Shown here one piece after another: positions 9,215 through 18,636 of a stretch of 64,000 nt of DNA. The position numbers and the translations under genes are program-made. Numbering within the stretch: the stretch's first letter is position 1; the number at the start of each line of letters is the position of its first letter. The notes under the pieces were generated by a model. That model had not been told where the DNA came from. It did no database searches and saw only the letters and a program-made list of their open reading frames with translations. This DNA comes from Sphingomonas abaci (GTDB lineage: Bacteria; Pseudomonadota; Alphaproteobacteria; Sphingomonadales; Sphingomonadaceae): the NCBI RefSeq assembly GCF_014199625.1, contig NZ_JACHNY010000003.1, positions 1-64,000 of the forward strand, read 5' to 3'.

Positions 9215-11551
9215 ATGCGACCGACCCGACGCGAGACGATCGGCCTTGCCGCCGCGACCGGCCTGGCCGCCGCCACTGGTGGCGAGGGCGTAGCCGCGCC
9301 CCTTGCGCCTGACGTGCCGATGCTCTGGTATCGCCAGCCCGCCCGATCGTGGACCGAGGCGCTGCCGGTCGGCAACGGCGTGCTGGCGGCGATGGTGTTC
9401 GGCGACGCCGCGCAGGAGCGGTTGCAACTGAACGAGGGCACGCTGTGGGCGGGCGGACCCTATGACCCCGTCAATCCGGCGGCGCTCGGCGCACTGCCCG
9501 AGGTGCGCAAGCTGGTGTTCGCGGACCGGATCAAGGAGGCGCAGACGCTGGTCGATCGCGCACTGCTCGGCACCCCGCCCAAGCAGATGCCCTATCAGGC
9601 GCTGGGCGACCTGACCCTCGACTTTCCGGGCTTGGGCGAGGTGTCAGCCTATCGACGCGACCTCGATCTCGACGCGGCGATAGCCTCGACTCGCTTCCGG
9701 ACGGGGGCGGGGGAGCATCTCCGCCAGGTGATCGCCTCGCCCGGCGAGCGGGTCATCGCTCTGCGCCTGACCGCGCCGCGGGAGACGCTGTCGGTCGATA
9801 TCGGGCTGACCTCTCCGCAGGCGGGCGCGACCACCCGCCCGGATGGGGCCGCCGGACTGCTGCTGACCGGTCGTAACGGCGCGTCGCAGGGGGTGGCCGG
9901 CGCGATGACCTTCGCTGCGCGGTTGCTGGCGGTGAACGAGGGCGGGCAGGTGAGCGTCGCGCCGGATGGTCGCCTGTCGATCCGCGATGCCGATGCGGTG
10001 ACGCTGCTGGTCGCGATGGCCACCAGCTTCCATCGGTTCGACGATGTATCGGGCGACCCGCTGGCCGCCACCGCCGGGGCGATCGCGGGCGCGCGGGGGC
10101 GGTCCTTCGCCCGGATTGCGGCGGATGCCAGCGCCGCGCACCGTCGCCTGTTCCGCCGCGTATCGATCGATCTTGGCCGCTCCGCCGCCGCATCCCTGCC
10201 GACCGACATGCGTATCCGCGCCTCGCAGACGGCGGACGATCCCGCCCTGGCCGCGCTGTATTTCCACTATGGCCGCTATCTGCTGATCGCCTGTTCGCAA
10301 CCGGGCGGGCAGGCGGCGACGCTGCAAGGCTTGTGGAACGACAGCCTGACGCCGCCCTGGGAGTCGAAATATACGATCAACATCAACACCCAGATGAACT
10401 ACTGGCCGGCGCAGCCGACCAACCTGGCCGAATGCGTCGAGCCTTTGGTGCGGCTGGTGCGCGAGCTGGCGATCACCGGCGCGCGGACGGCGCGGACCAT
10501 GTACGGCGCGCGCGGCTGGGTGGCGCATCACAACACCGACATCTGGCGTGCCACTGCGCCGATTGACGGCGCGCCCTGGGGCATGTGGCCGACCGGCGGC
10601 GCGTGGCTCTGCACCCATTTGTGGGAGCATTACGACTATGGGCGCGACCGCGCGTTCCTGGCCTCGGTCTATCCGCTGATGGCGGGATCGGCGCGCTTCT
10701 TCCTCGACACGCTCCAGACCGATCCGCGCACCGGCGCGCTGGTCACCAATCCCTCGCTCAGCCCGGAGAACGAGCATGGCCATGGCGGCGCGCTCTGTGC
10801 CGGGCCGACCATGGACATGGCGATCCTGCGCGACCTGTTCGACCAGACGGCGGCGGCGGCGGCTCTGTTGGGGCAGGACGCCGGGCTGGTCGCGGAGATG
10901 CGCGCCGCCCGCGCCCGGCTCGCGCCCTACAAGGTCGGGCGGCAGGGGCAGTTGCAGGAATGGCAGGCGGATTGGGATGCGGATGCGCCCGAGCAGAACC
11001 ACCGCCACGTCTCGCACCTCTACGGCCTCCACCCCTCGCACCAGATCACGCCTGCGGCGACGCCCGAACTGGCGGCGGCGGCGCGGCGCAGCCTGGAGAT
11101 CCGCGGCGACCGCGCGACCGGCTGGGCGACGGCGTGGCGGATCAACCTGTGGGCGCGGTTGCGCGAGGGGGATCATGCGCACGACATCCTGCGCTTCCTG
11201 CTGGGAGCGGAGCGGACCTATCCCAACATGTTCGACGCCCACCCGCCCTTCCAGATCGACGGCAATTTCGGCGGCACCGCGGCGATCGCCGAGATGCTGA
11301 TGCAGAGCGTTGGCGACACGATCGACCTGCTCCCGGCGCTGCCCCGCGCCTGGCCGAGCGGCCGCATCACCGGGCTGCGCGCACGGGGCGGGTGCGAGGT
11401 CGACCTCGCTTGGGAGAGCGGCCGGCTGGCGCAGGCGACGCTCCGTCCCCGGATCGCGGCGCGGCGCATGGTGCGTGCGCACGGGCGGAGCATGACCGTC
11501 GAACTCCAGCCGGGGCGGGTGGTGACGCTCGCCGGCCGCGCCTTCGTCTGA
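9215..11551 (+). CDS. GH95 family alpha-L-fucosidase (exported)
   Basis: A 778-residue glycoside hydrolase of family 95, which removes alpha-1,2-linked L-fucose (some members act on L-galactose) by inversion. The paired asparagines of the active site are in [11 protein letters not shown], the general acid Glu in SLSPENEH and a conserved Asp in [10 protein letters not shown]. The N-terminus [21 protein letters not shown] is a Tat-type leader. The start is set at ATG 9215, with AAGGGAG just upstream, rather than a TTG at 9182. It is inserted between two acyl-CoA metabolism genes, so it is probably an independent unit. Likely substrates are fucosylated xyloglucan or other plant/algal glycans; specificity cannot be read from sequence. 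Confidence 0.9.
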   Translation: MRPTRRETIGLAAATGLAAATGGEGVAAPLAPDVPMLWYRQPARSWTEALPVGNGVLAAMVFGDAAQERLQLNEGTLWAGGPYDPVNPAALGALPEVRKLVFADRIKEAQTLVDRALLGTPPKQMPYQALGDLTLDFPGLGEVSAYRRDLDLDAAIASTRFRTGAGEHLRQVIASPGERVIALRLTAPRETLSVDIGLTSPQAGATTRPDGAAGLLLTGRNGASQGVAGAMTFAARLLAVNEGGQVSVAPDGRLSIRDADAVTLLVAMATSFHRFDDVSGDPLAATAGAIAGARGRSFARIAADASAAHRRLFRRVSIDLGRSAAASLPTDMRIRASQTADDPALAALYFHYGRYLLIACSQPGGQAATLQGLWNDSLTPPWESKYTININTQMNYWPAQPTNLAECVEPLVRLVRELAITGARTARTMYGARGWVAHHNTDIWRATAPIDGAPWGMWPTGGAWLCTHLWEHYDYGRDRAFLASVYPLMAGSARFFLDTLQTDPRTGALVTNPSLSPENEHGHGGALCAGPTMDMAILRDLFDQTAAAAALLGQDAGLVAEMRAARARLAPYKVGRQGQLQEWQADWDADAPEQNHRHVSHLYGLHPSHQITPAATPELAAAARRSLEIRGDRATGWATAWRINLWARLREGDHAHDILRFLLGAERTYPNMFDAHPPFQIDGNFGGTAAIAEMLMQSVGDTIDLLPALPRAWPSGRITGLRARGGCEVDLAWESGRLAQATLRPRIAARRMVRAHGRSMTVELQPGRVVTLAGRAFV

Positions 11552-11627
11552 GCCGCGCCATTCGCCTTGCCCCCCGCGCGCTTTCCCGGCAACGAGCGGG
11601 CAAACAGGCACGCGAGAGGAGAGTGGC

Positions 11628-12497
11628 ATGGAGACGGTCGGAGTCATCGGGGCGGGGCAGATGGGTGCCGGCATCGCGCAGGTATCGGCGCAGGCCGGCT
11701 ACCGCGTGCTGCTGTCCGACGTGTCGCGTGACCAGGCGGAGACGGGCAAGGCCGGCATCGCCCGGGCGCTCGACCGGCTCGTCGCCAAGGAGAAGATCGC
11801 CGCCGACGCCCGCGATGCCACGCTGGCCCGGATCGAGCCGGTCGCGAGCACCGACGCGATGGGCGAGGCGGCGCTGGTGATCGAGGCGGCAACCGAGCGC
11901 GAGGCGATCAAGCGCGCCATCTTCGAATCGGTCGGCAAGGTGCTGGGGCCGGAGGTGATCCTGGCGTCCAACACCTCGTCGATCCCGATCACCCGGCTGG
12001 CGCAGGCGACGCCCGATCCGGCGCGCTTCGTCGGCGTGCACTTCTTTAACCCCGTGCCGGTCATGGGGCTGATCGAGCTGATCCGCGGCCTCGCCACCGC
12101 CGACGCGACCGTCGCCCGGGTCGAGGCCTATGCCCAGGCGCTCGGCAAGCGGGTGGTGCGCGCCAATGACGCGCCTGGCTTCATCGTCAACCGCGTGCTG
12201 ATGCCGATGCTCAACGAAGCGTGCTTCGCGCTCGGCGAGGGGGTGGCGACCATTCCAGACATCGACGCCGCCTGCCAGCTCGGCCTCAACCATCCGATGG
12301 GGCCGCTGACGCTGGCGGATTTCATCGGGCTCGATACCTGCCTGGAGATCACCCGCGTGCTGTTCGAGGGGACGGGCGACCCGAAGTTCCGGCCCGCGCC
12401 GCTGCTGGTCAAATATGTCGAGGCGGGTTGGTACGGCCGCAAGAACGGGCGCGGCTTCTACGACTATACGGGTGCGGAGCCGGTGCCGACGCGCTGA
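11628..12497 (+). CDS. 3-hydroxybutyryl-CoA / 3-hydroxyacyl-CoA dehydrogenase
   Basis: A 289-residue NAD-dependent 3-hydroxyacyl-CoA dehydrogenase. The Rossmann motif [17 protein letters not shown] occurs at residues 8-24, the catalytic His region at [12 protein letters not shown] and the conserved [11 protein letters not shown] before the C-terminal helical domain. The length matches the short Hbd/PaaH type without an attached hydratase. GAGAGG lies before the ATG. It follows the GH95 gene by 76 bases; functionally it fits better with the acyl-CoA genes at 4.0-9.1 kb. The substrate is probably (S)-3-hydroxybutyryl-CoA, but other short-chain esters are possible. Confidence 0.9.
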   Translation: METVGVIGAGQMGAGIAQVSAQAGYRVLLSDVSRDQAETGKAGIARALDRLVAKEKIAADARDATLARIEPVASTDAMGEAALVIEAATEREAIKRAIFESVGKVLGPEVILASNTSSIPITRLAQATPDPARFVGVHFFNPVPVMGLIELIRGLATADATVARVEAYAQALGKRVVRANDAPGFIVNRVLMPMLNEACFALGEGVATIPDIDAACQLGLNHPMGPLTLADFIGLDTCLEITRVLFEGTGDPKFRPAPLLVKYVEAGWYGRKNGRGFYDYTGAEPVPTR

Positions 12498-12579
12498 CCT
12501 GTCGCGGATCGGTCGTCAAAGCGTCACGACGGCGTAACGGCTTTCCTGTCTAGCCAAATGGTTAACAGGGGAGAACCTC

Positions 12580-14079
12580 ATGCGCCGTCCTTCGCTCGCG
12601 CCTGCCGCCGTCCTTGCCGTCCTGCTCGCCGCCCCGCCGGCGGGCGCGGCGACGCTCGTGTCCCAGTTCGCCGTGCCGGGCGGCGCCGTGGATCGATCGG
12701 GCCTGTCCGGCGCGGGGCAGAACCGCCTCGGCGGCTTCGGCTCCGACCTCAGCTATGATGCCGCGACGGGCACCTTCTACGGCACGACCGATCGCGGACC
12801 GGGCGGCGGCGTGCTGTCCTACCAGCCGCGCCTCCAGACCTTCACGCTCGACATCGACCACGCGACCGGCGCGATCCGGGGTTTCGACCTGCAGGCGACG
12901 ACGCTGTTCACCCAGGCGAACGGCAATCCCTATACCGGCCTGAACCCGACGCTGGCGAGCGGCAGCATGGCGACGCTGGGCGGCTCGCTCGATCCGGAAG
13001 GGCTGGCGCGTCTGCCCAACGGGCATGTCCTGGTGTCGGACGAATATGGCCCCTCGGTCATCGAGTTCGACCAGACTGGCCGCGCGGTGCGGACCTTCGC
13101 CGTGCCCGCCAATCTGGTGCCGAAGCGCGCCAACGGCAATGTCGACTATACCGGCGACCGCGACACGGTGGCGACCGGTCGCCAGGACAATCGCGGGTTC
13201 GAGGGCCTGACGGTCAGCGCCGATGGCAAGACCGCTTATGCGATGCTGCAGGACCCGTTGTTCGAGGAAGGCGCGAACGGCAGCAAGGCCGATGGCCGCT
13301 ACAGCCGCAACGTCCGCATCGTGCAATATGACGTCGCCACCGGCCAGCCGACCAAGCAATATATCTATCAGCTCGAAAGCCTGTCGGACATCAACAGCCG
13401 GATTGACGGCACCGCCCAGGATTTTGAGGCCAAGCATCAGGGCCGTTCGATCGGTATTTCGGCGATCCAGGCGCTGCCCAACGGCACGCTGCTGGTGCTG
13501 GAGCGGGACAATCGAGGCCTCGGCGTCGACGACCCTATCGGGGCGAACACCGTTGGCGAAAAGCGGATCTGGCAGATCGACCTGAGCAAGGCGACCGATG
13601 TCAGCACCATCAGCCTCAAGGGCACCAACGACCTGCCAGCCGGCGTCACGCCGGTGGCGAAGAGCGCGACGGCCTTTATCGACATCGCCGCCGCGCTGAA
13701 GGCGATGGGGCTGACCGTGCCCGAGAAGATCGAGGGCTTCGCCTTCGGCCCGCGCCTGGCGGATGGCAGCTACACGCTGATCGTCGCGACCGACAACGAT
13801 TATTCGGTCACGCAGAATGGCGGCGGCACGCAGTTCGACGTCTGCACCAGCGGTGTGGGCGGGGCATCGTCGACGGTCGCGCTGGGCGCGGCCTGTCCCG
13901 AGGGACAGCATCTGCTCGACAGCTATCTCTACAGCTTCCGGCTGAGCGAAGCGGAATATGCCAGCCTGGCGGGCGTGGTGCCGGAGCCGGCGACCTGGGC
14001 GACGATGACGCTGGGCTTCGGCCTGATCGGCGCGGCTGCGCGGCGTCGGCGGCGCCGCGGGGCGGCGGTCACCGCCTGA
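12580..14079 (+). CDS. secreted esterase-like/phytase-like protein with PEP-CTERM anchor
   Basis: A 499-residue exported protein. A Sec signal peptide (residues 1-24, ending PPAGAATL) precedes a beta-propeller-like 'esterase-like activity of phytase family' domain (LDPEGLARLPNGHVLVSDEYG near 135-155, DNRGFEGLTVSADG, EKIEGFAFGPRL). The C-terminus carries a PEP-CTERM signal: VPEPATWA near 470, a hydrophobic helix and an Arg run. This class is released or anchored by an exosortase, usually in strains making extracellular polysaccharide. GGGGAG lies before the ATG. Despite the family name, substrates are not established; phosphate-ester hydrolysis is a possibility only. Confidence 0.85.
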   Translation: MRRPSLAPAAVLAVLLAAPPAGAATLVSQFAVPGGAVDRSGLSGAGQNRLGGFGSDLSYDAATGTFYGTTDRGPGGGVLSYQPRLQTFTLDIDHATGAIRGFDLQATTLFTQANGNPYTGLNPTLASGSMATLGGSLDPEGLARLPNGHVLVSDEYGPSVIEFDQTGRAVRTFAVPANLVPKRANGNVDYTGDRDTVATGRQDNRGFEGLTVSADGKTAYAMLQDPLFEEGANGSKADGRYSRNVRIVQYDVATGQPTKQYIYQLESLSDINSRIDGTAQDFEAKHQGRSIGISAIQALPNGTLLVLERDNRGLGVDDPIGANTVGEKRIWQIDLSKATDVSTISLKGTNDLPAGVTPVAKSATAFIDIAAALKAMGLTVPEKIEGFAFGPRLADGSYTLIVATDNDYSVTQNGGGTQFDVCTSGVGGASSTVALGAACPEGQHLLDSYLYSFRLSEAEYASLAGVVPEPATWATMTLGFGLIGAAARRRRRRGAAVTA

Positions 14080-14180
14080 TTGCCGGGCTTTGGCTTGTCA
14101 GGGGTAAAGCCAAGGCCCGCACTCCCCTTACAGTCAATCGTTGCGGAACTGTTCATTTTGTCCAAAACTCCGCACTCTCC

Positions 14181-14264
14181 CCCGGACGGAGGCCGGGGTC
14201 CAGTTACGGAGCGGGGGTGATAAGCAACCAGCGCCTCCCAATTGGACCCTGGCCTCCGCCGGGG
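14181..14264. repeat. REP-like inverted repeat
   Basis: The left arm at 14181-14205 (CCCGGACGGAGGCCGGGGTC, then CAGTT) is nearly the reverse complement of the right arm at 14240-14264 (AATTGGACCCTGGCCTCCGC, then CGGGG), with a few mismatches and a 34-base loop. It lies in the convergent gap between the phytase-like gene and the bkd operon. The core GGCCTCCGCCGGGG recurs at 23149-23162, suggesting a dispersed intergenic element. The rest of the gap (14080-14365) holds no gene. Confidence 0.6.
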
Positions 14265-14365
14265 TGGCGAGGTGGATTGGCAACAATCGCCTCACGGGAA
14301 CGGGCTCGGGCACATGCCGATTTGCGCGGCCGGCTGTGGCTATTCTATTCCACCCCGGTTTCCCG

Positions 14366-15658
14366 TCAGTCCGCGAACAGCAGGACCGGTGTCTCCAGCA
14401 GCTTCTTGAGCGCCTGGACATAGCTGGCGGCGTCCCAGCCATCGACGACGCGGTGGTCGCAGCTGATCGACAGGTTCATCAGCTTGGCGCGGACGATCGC
14501 ATCGCCCCGGAAGACGGGGCGCTCGACGATCTTGTTGGGACCGATGATCGCCACTTCGGGGCGGTTGATGACCGGCGTGGTCGCGATGCCGCCGAGCGGA
14601 CCCAGCGAGGTGACGGTGATGGTGCCGCCGCCCAATTCCTCCGGCTTGAGCTTGGCGGCCCGCGCCGCTTCCGCCAGCCGGCTGATCTCGGTGGCGAGCT
14701 GCCAGACGTTGCGGTCCTGCGCGTCGCGGATCACCGGCACGGTCAGGCCGGCATCGGTCTGCGTCGCCATGCCCAGATGGACCCGGCCGGAGCGGGTGAC
14801 CACGCCCGCCTCGTCGTCATAGCGGGCGTTGAGCATCGGGAAGTCGGGCAGGGTGCGGCAGATGGCGACGATCATCAGCGGCAGCATGGTCAGCTTGGGC
14901 CGGCCGCCCCGATTGGCGTTCAGCTCGGCGCGGACGCGCTCCAGCTCGGTCACGTCGATCTCGTCGACATAGGTGAAATGCGGGATGTGGCGCTTGGCGG
15001 CGGCCATGTTCTCGGCGATGCGGCGGCGCATCCCGATGACGCGCACCTGCTGGTCGTCGCGCGCGCGGCTGGCGCCGGGGGCGGCATAGCCTTGGGACCC
15101 GTGGTAGCGCAGATAGGCGTCGAGGTCGGCATGGCGGACGCGGTCGCCGTCCGTCTTCACCTGGGCCAGATCGATGCCCAGGTCGCGGGCGCGGGCGCGG
15201 ACCGCCGGGGAGGCGAGGACGGGCGCGGCCGGATCATGCGGCGCGGGGGCCGGCTCGCGCTGCGCCTCGGCGGCCGGCGCGGGTGGCGGCCCCTCTGTCG
15301 CGGGGGCGGGGGTGGGGGCGGGCGCTGGCGCGGTCGCCTGCTCGACGCCGGGATTCTCCGCGTCCAGCGCCGGTTGTTCAGTGGCGGGGGAGGCGGATTC
15401 CGTTCCCGCGACCTCGCCCTCGGTCTCGATCACCACCAGCGCCGCGCCGATCGCGACCTGGTCGCCGACCGCGCCGGCCAGTTCGACCACGGTGCCGGCG
15501 ACGGGCGACTCCATCTCCACGGTCGCCTTGTCGGTCATCATGTCGGCGATGTTCTGGTCTTCCTCGACCCGGTCGCCGACCGCGACGTGCCAGGCGACGA
15601 TCTCCGCCTCGGCGATGCCCTCGCCGATATCGGGCAGGCGGAAGGTGAAGCGAGCCAT
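14366..15658 (-). CDS. bkdB: branched-chain 2-oxoacid dehydrogenase E2 (lipoamide acyltransferase)
   Basis: A 430-residue E2 core of the branched-chain keto acid dehydrogenase complex, moving the acyl group from lipoyl-lysine to CoA. Order: one lipoyl domain (about 1-76, with the lipoylated Lys in MTDKATVEME), an Ala/Pro/Glu-rich linker (about 85-145), an E1/E3-binding domain (SPAVRARARDLGIDL) and the catalytic domain ending with ISCDHRVVDGWDAA (His and Asp of the active site). It is the last gene of the minus-strand E1alpha-E1beta-E2 operon. No E3 gene follows in the window, so lipoamide dehydrogenase must come from elsewhere. Confidence 0.92.
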   Translation of the reverse strand: MARFTFRLPDIGEGIAEAEIVAWHVAVGDRVEEDQNIADMMTDKATVEMESPVAGTVVELAGAVGDQVAIGAALVVIETEGEVAGTESASPATEQPALDAENPGVEQATAPAPAPTPAPATEGPPPAPAAEAQREPAPAPHDPAAPVLASPAVRARARDLGIDLAQVKTDGDRVRHADLDAYLRYHGSQGYAAPGASRARDDQQVRVIGMRRRIAENMAAAKRHIPHFTYVDEIDVTELERVRAELNANRGGRPKLTMLPLMIVAICRTLPDFPMLNARYDDEAGVVTRSGRVHLGMATQTDAGLTVPVIRDAQDRNVWQLATEISRLAEAARAAKLKPEELGGGTITVTSLGPLGGIATTPVINRPEVAIIGPNKIVERPVFRGDAIVRAKLMNLSISCDHRVVDGWDAASYVQALKKLLETPVLLFAD

Positions 15659-15722
15659 CAGAAATCTCCGTGGAGGGCGGCCGGGGGCACGGCAGCGGAC
15701 TGGAACAGGTGGGGGGCGGGCA

Positions 15723-16787
15723 TCACGCGTTGCTCATGATCTTCTTGAGCGCCTGACCGATCCGCACGGGGCCGGGGAAATAGGCCCATTCCAGGCTGTG
15801 CGGATAGGGCGTGTCGAAGCCGGTGACCCGCTCGATCGGCGCCTCCAGATGATAGAAGCAGCGTTCCTGCACCAGCGCCGACAGCTCCGCGCCGAAGCCC
15901 GAGGTCCGCGTCGCCTCGTGCACGATCATGCAGCGGCCAGTCTTCTTCACCGATTCCTCGATCGTCTCGATGTCGAGCGGCACCAGCGTGCGCAGGTCGA
16001 TGATCTCGGCATCGACCCCGGCGTCCTCCACCACCGCGCGGCAGACATGGACCATGGTGCCATAGGCCAGGATGGTCAGCGCCTCGCCCGGCCGGACGAT
16101 CGCCGCCTTGCCAAGCGGAATCCGGTAATAACCCTCGGGCACCGCGCCGCCGGGATGTTTCGACCAATTCTCCGCCGGCCGGTCCCAATGGCCGTTGAAC
16201 GGGCCGTTATAGATCCGCTTCGGCTCGAAGAAGATGACCGGGTCATTGTCCTCGATCGATGCGATCAGCAGCCCCTTGGCGTCGTACGGCGTGGACGGGA
16301 TCACGGTCTTCACGCCCGAGACGTGGGTGAAGATCCCCTCGGGCGATTGCGAATGCGTCTGCCCGCCGAAGATGCCGCCGCCGAACGGCGAGCGCACCGT
16401 CATCGGCGCGATGAATTCGCCCGCCGAGCGATAGCGCAACCGGGCCGCCTCCGAGACGAGCTGGTCCAGGGCGGGATAGATATAGTCGGCGAACTGGATT
16501 TCCGGCACCGGGCGCAGGCCATAGGCACCCATGCCGACCGCGACGCCGATGATGCCGCATTCGGTGATCGGCGTGTCGAAGACGCGGGTCTTGCCATATT
16601 TGGCCTGCAGTCCGGCGGTGGCGCGGAACACGCCGCCGAAATAGCCGACATCCTCGCCCATCACGACCACGTCCGGGTCGCGGTCCATCATCAGGTCAAG
16701 CGCGGAATTGATTGCCTGGATCATGTTCATGCGGAGGGTGTCGGCGGCCGGATCGGCCGGCTGTGCGGTGGCGGCGGTGTCGGTCAT
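15723..16787 (-). CDS. bkdA2: branched-chain 2-oxoacid dehydrogenase E1 beta subunit
   Basis: A 354-residue transketolase-like beta subunit that with E1alpha forms the thiamine-diphosphate decarboxylase. Recognisable blocks are VVVMGEDVGYFGGVFRAT (about 40-57), DTPITECGIIGVAVGMG and the C-terminal transketolase domain (LTILAYGTMVHVCRAV, IDLRTLVPLD). The block around AMTVRSPFGGGIFGG (mid-protein, reading APMTVRSPFGGG) is typical of the branched-chain rather than pyruvate enzyme. It is followed after 64 bases by the E2 gene and preceded by E1alpha at 100 bases. Confidence 0.92.
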   Translation of the reverse strand: MTDTAATAQPADPAADTLRMNMIQAINSALDLMMDRDPDVVVMGEDVGYFGGVFRATAGLQAKYGKTRVFDTPITECGIIGVAVGMGAYGLRPVPEIQFADYIYPALDQLVSEAARLRYRSAGEFIAPMTVRSPFGGGIFGGQTHSQSPEGIFTHVSGVKTVIPSTPYDAKGLLIASIEDNDPVIFFEPKRIYNGPFNGHWDRPAENWSKHPGGAVPEGYYRIPLGKAAIVRPGEALTILAYGTMVHVCRAVVEDAGVDAEIIDLRTLVPLDIETIEESVKKTGRCMIVHEATRTSGFGAELSALVQERCFYHLEAPIERVTGFDTPYPHSLEWAYFPGPVRIGQALKKIMSNA

Positions 16788-16887
16788 GATGGCAAGCCCA
16801 TGCGGAACAACGGAGTCCTCCTCGGCGAGGGGAGGGAAACCAGCGAAGCTGGCGGAGGGGTGGAGCGGGTCGCGAGGCGCTGCGCCA

Positions 16888-18189
16888 TCACTTGCGCGCC
16901 CAGGGCCGGCCGGAGGCGGCTTCCTCGGCCATCATCTGCGCGCGCTGTTCGCGCAGGTGCCAAGGCATCTCCTCGAACACGCCGTCGAACAGCGAGTCGA
17001 GCGGCTGGTGCAGGCCGTGGCCGAGGATGCCGTTCGCCTCCGCCGCCTTCTGCGCGGCGCGGACCTCCTCGGCGCATTCCTTGTCCTGCGCGGCGTGGCG
17101 TTCCTCGTCCCACTCGCCGATCGTGACCAGGTGATCCTTCAGCCGGCAAATCGGGTCGCCGAGCGGCCAGGCGGTCGGCTCGCCCGCCGAGCGATATTGC
17201 GACGGGTCGTCCGATGTCGAATGGCCCTCGGCCCGATAGGTGAAATGCTCGATAAGCGTCGGGCCCTGGTTGGTCCGCGCGCGCTCCGCCGCCCATTGCG
17301 TCGCGGCATAGACGGCGAGCGCGTCATTGCCGTCGACGCGCAGGCCCGCGATGCCATAGCCGACCGCGCGCGCCGCGAAGGTGGTCGACTCCGCCCCGGC
17401 GAAGCCGGAAAAGCTGGAGATCGCCCATTGGTTGTTGACGACGTTCATGACCACCGGCGCGCGGTAGACCGCGGCGAAGGTGCAGGCGTTGTGGAAATCG
17501 CCCTCGGCGGTCGATCCCTCGCCGCACCAGACGGCGGCGATCCGGGTATCCCCCTTGGCGGCCGAGGCCATCGCCCAGCCCACCGCCTGCGGATATTGGG
17601 TGGTGAGATTGCCCGAGATGGAGAAGAAGCCGGCCTCGCGCGCCGAATACATGATGGGCAGCTGCTTGCCCTGCAACCGGTCGGCGGTGTTCGAATAGAT
17701 CTGGTTCATCATGTCGACCAGCGGCCAGTCGCGCACGATCAGCAGCCCTTGCTGGCGATAGGACGGGAAGCACATGTCCTCATAGTCCAGCGCATGCGCC
17801 GCAGCCACCGCCACCGCCTCTTCGCCCAGCGCCTTCATGTAGAAGCTGGTCTTGCCTTGCCGCTGCGCGCGGAACATGCGGTCGTCGAAGGCGCGCAGGC
17901 GAACCATATTGCGCAAAATGCGGCGCAGCACGTCCGGCGACAGGCGCGGGTTCCACGGGCCGACCGCCTGGTGGTCGTCGTCCAGCACGCGTACCAGCGT
18001 ATAGGCCAGGTCGGGGAAGTCGGCGGCCAGCGCGGCCGTGTCGGGCCGGCGCGCGGCGCCCGCGGGGGGGATGTCGACGGCGGTGAAATCCACCGCGTCG
18101 CCGGGGCGGAATTTGGGTTCCGGCACGTGCAGCGACAAGCGCGGCAGGTTCGTCGGCAGCTCGTCGCGAGGCTCTTCGGCCACGATCAT
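16888..18189 (-). CDS. bkdA1: branched-chain 2-oxoacid dehydrogenase E1 alpha subunit
   Basis: A 433-residue ThDP-binding alpha subunit that decarboxylates the keto acids of leucine, isoleucine and valine. The ThDP motif region reads AVWCGEGSTAEGDFHNACTF, continuing to NNQWAISSF; the phosphorylation-loop-like segment AEGHSTSDDPSQYRSAGE follows. The start is placed at the ATG at 18189 (MIVAEEPRDEL) because the conserved LSLHVPEPKFRPGDAV leader follows directly; an in-frame start at 18264 would add 25 unrelated residues. First gene of the bkd operon. Its product in the leucine branch is isovaleryl-CoA, the substrate of the enzyme encoded at 4.0 kb, so the two clusters form one pathway. Confidence 0.9.
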   Translation of the reverse strand: MIVAEEPRDELPTNLPRLSLHVPEPKFRPGDAVDFTAVDIPPAGAARRPDTAALAADFPDLAYTLVRVLDDDHQAVGPWNPRLSPDVLRRILRNMVRLRAFDDRMFRAQRQGKTSFYMKALGEEAVAVAAAHALDYEDMCFPSYRQQGLLIVRDWPLVDMMNQIYSNTADRLQGKQLPIMYSAREAGFFSISGNLTTQYPQAVGWAMASAAKGDTRIAAVWCGEGSTAEGDFHNACTFAAVYRAPVVMNVVNNQWAISSFSGFAGAESTTFAARAVGYGIAGLRVDGNDALAVYAATQWAAERARTNQGPTLIEHFTYRAEGHSTSDDPSQYRSAGEPTAWPLGDPICRLKDHLVTIGEWDEERHAAQDKECAEEVRAAQKAAEANGILGHGLHQPLDSLFDGVFEEMPWHLREQRAQMMAEEAASGRPWARK

Positions 18190-18376
18190 CTCTCCGGTTT
18201 GGCCGCGGTCAGGTCCGCGTGTCACGTTGGAATATGCTTTTGCGCGCCTGTTATAAAATTTCAAGCGGTGATCGTCGCCACCAGGCAGGCATGACGCAAA
18301 TGCGCGGCTTTCGCCGGCGTGTCTACGCTATGTTAGGAACCCGTCGATATTCGTCCGAGCGAACGGAGTATCGCGA

Positions 18377-18601
18377 ATGTACATGGAGGTGATCACCGCC
18401 GCACGACCGTCCAGCGGCCGGGTCGCGCGGGTCGCCATTGGCGTACCGGTGCTGCTGGTTGCAGGCGTGGCGATGATCCCCTGGCTGGCCGGCAATGGGC
18501 TGATCGCAGGCGCGGTGCTGGCGGGGCGGACTGTCACCAGGCTGCCACGCCTGATGGCCCAAGCGATCGACTATACGGGAGAGATCGCGATCGGGCGGTG
18601 A
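18377..18601 (+). CDS. small hypothetical membrane protein
   Basis: A 74-residue reading frame not recognised as a known family. It contains one likely membrane helix (about residues 20-48: VAIGVPVLLVAGVAMIPWLA and the following residues) flanked by Arg-containing ends. GGAG at 18365-18368 lies eight bases before the ATG, and a strong stem-loop begins at its stop codon, both typical of a real gene. It stands alone between the divergently oriented bkd operon and the convergent FAA hydrolase gene. Moderate confidence that it is expressed; no function proposed. Confidence 0.45.
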   Translation: MYMEVITAARPSSGRVARVAIGVPVLLVAGVAMIPWLAGNGLIAGAVLAGRTVTRLPRLMAQAIDYTGEIAIGR

Positions 18602-18631
18602 CGGGGCGGCCGGTCGGACCAGCCGCCCCGT
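18601..18631. terminator. bidirectional terminator-like stem-loop
   Basis: ACGGGGCGGC (18601-18610) and GCCGCCCCGT (18622-18631) form a perfect 10-bp stem with an 11-base loop. It sits between the stop codons of the small plus-strand gene and the minus-strand FAA hydrolase gene, so it can serve both. No strong T-tract is present. Confidence 0.6.
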
Positions 18632-18636
18632 CGCGG

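Noticed and set aside
9644..11674. 676-codon minus-strand frame opposite GH95
   Set aside because: Shadow frame; GH95 active-site motifs are on the plus strand.
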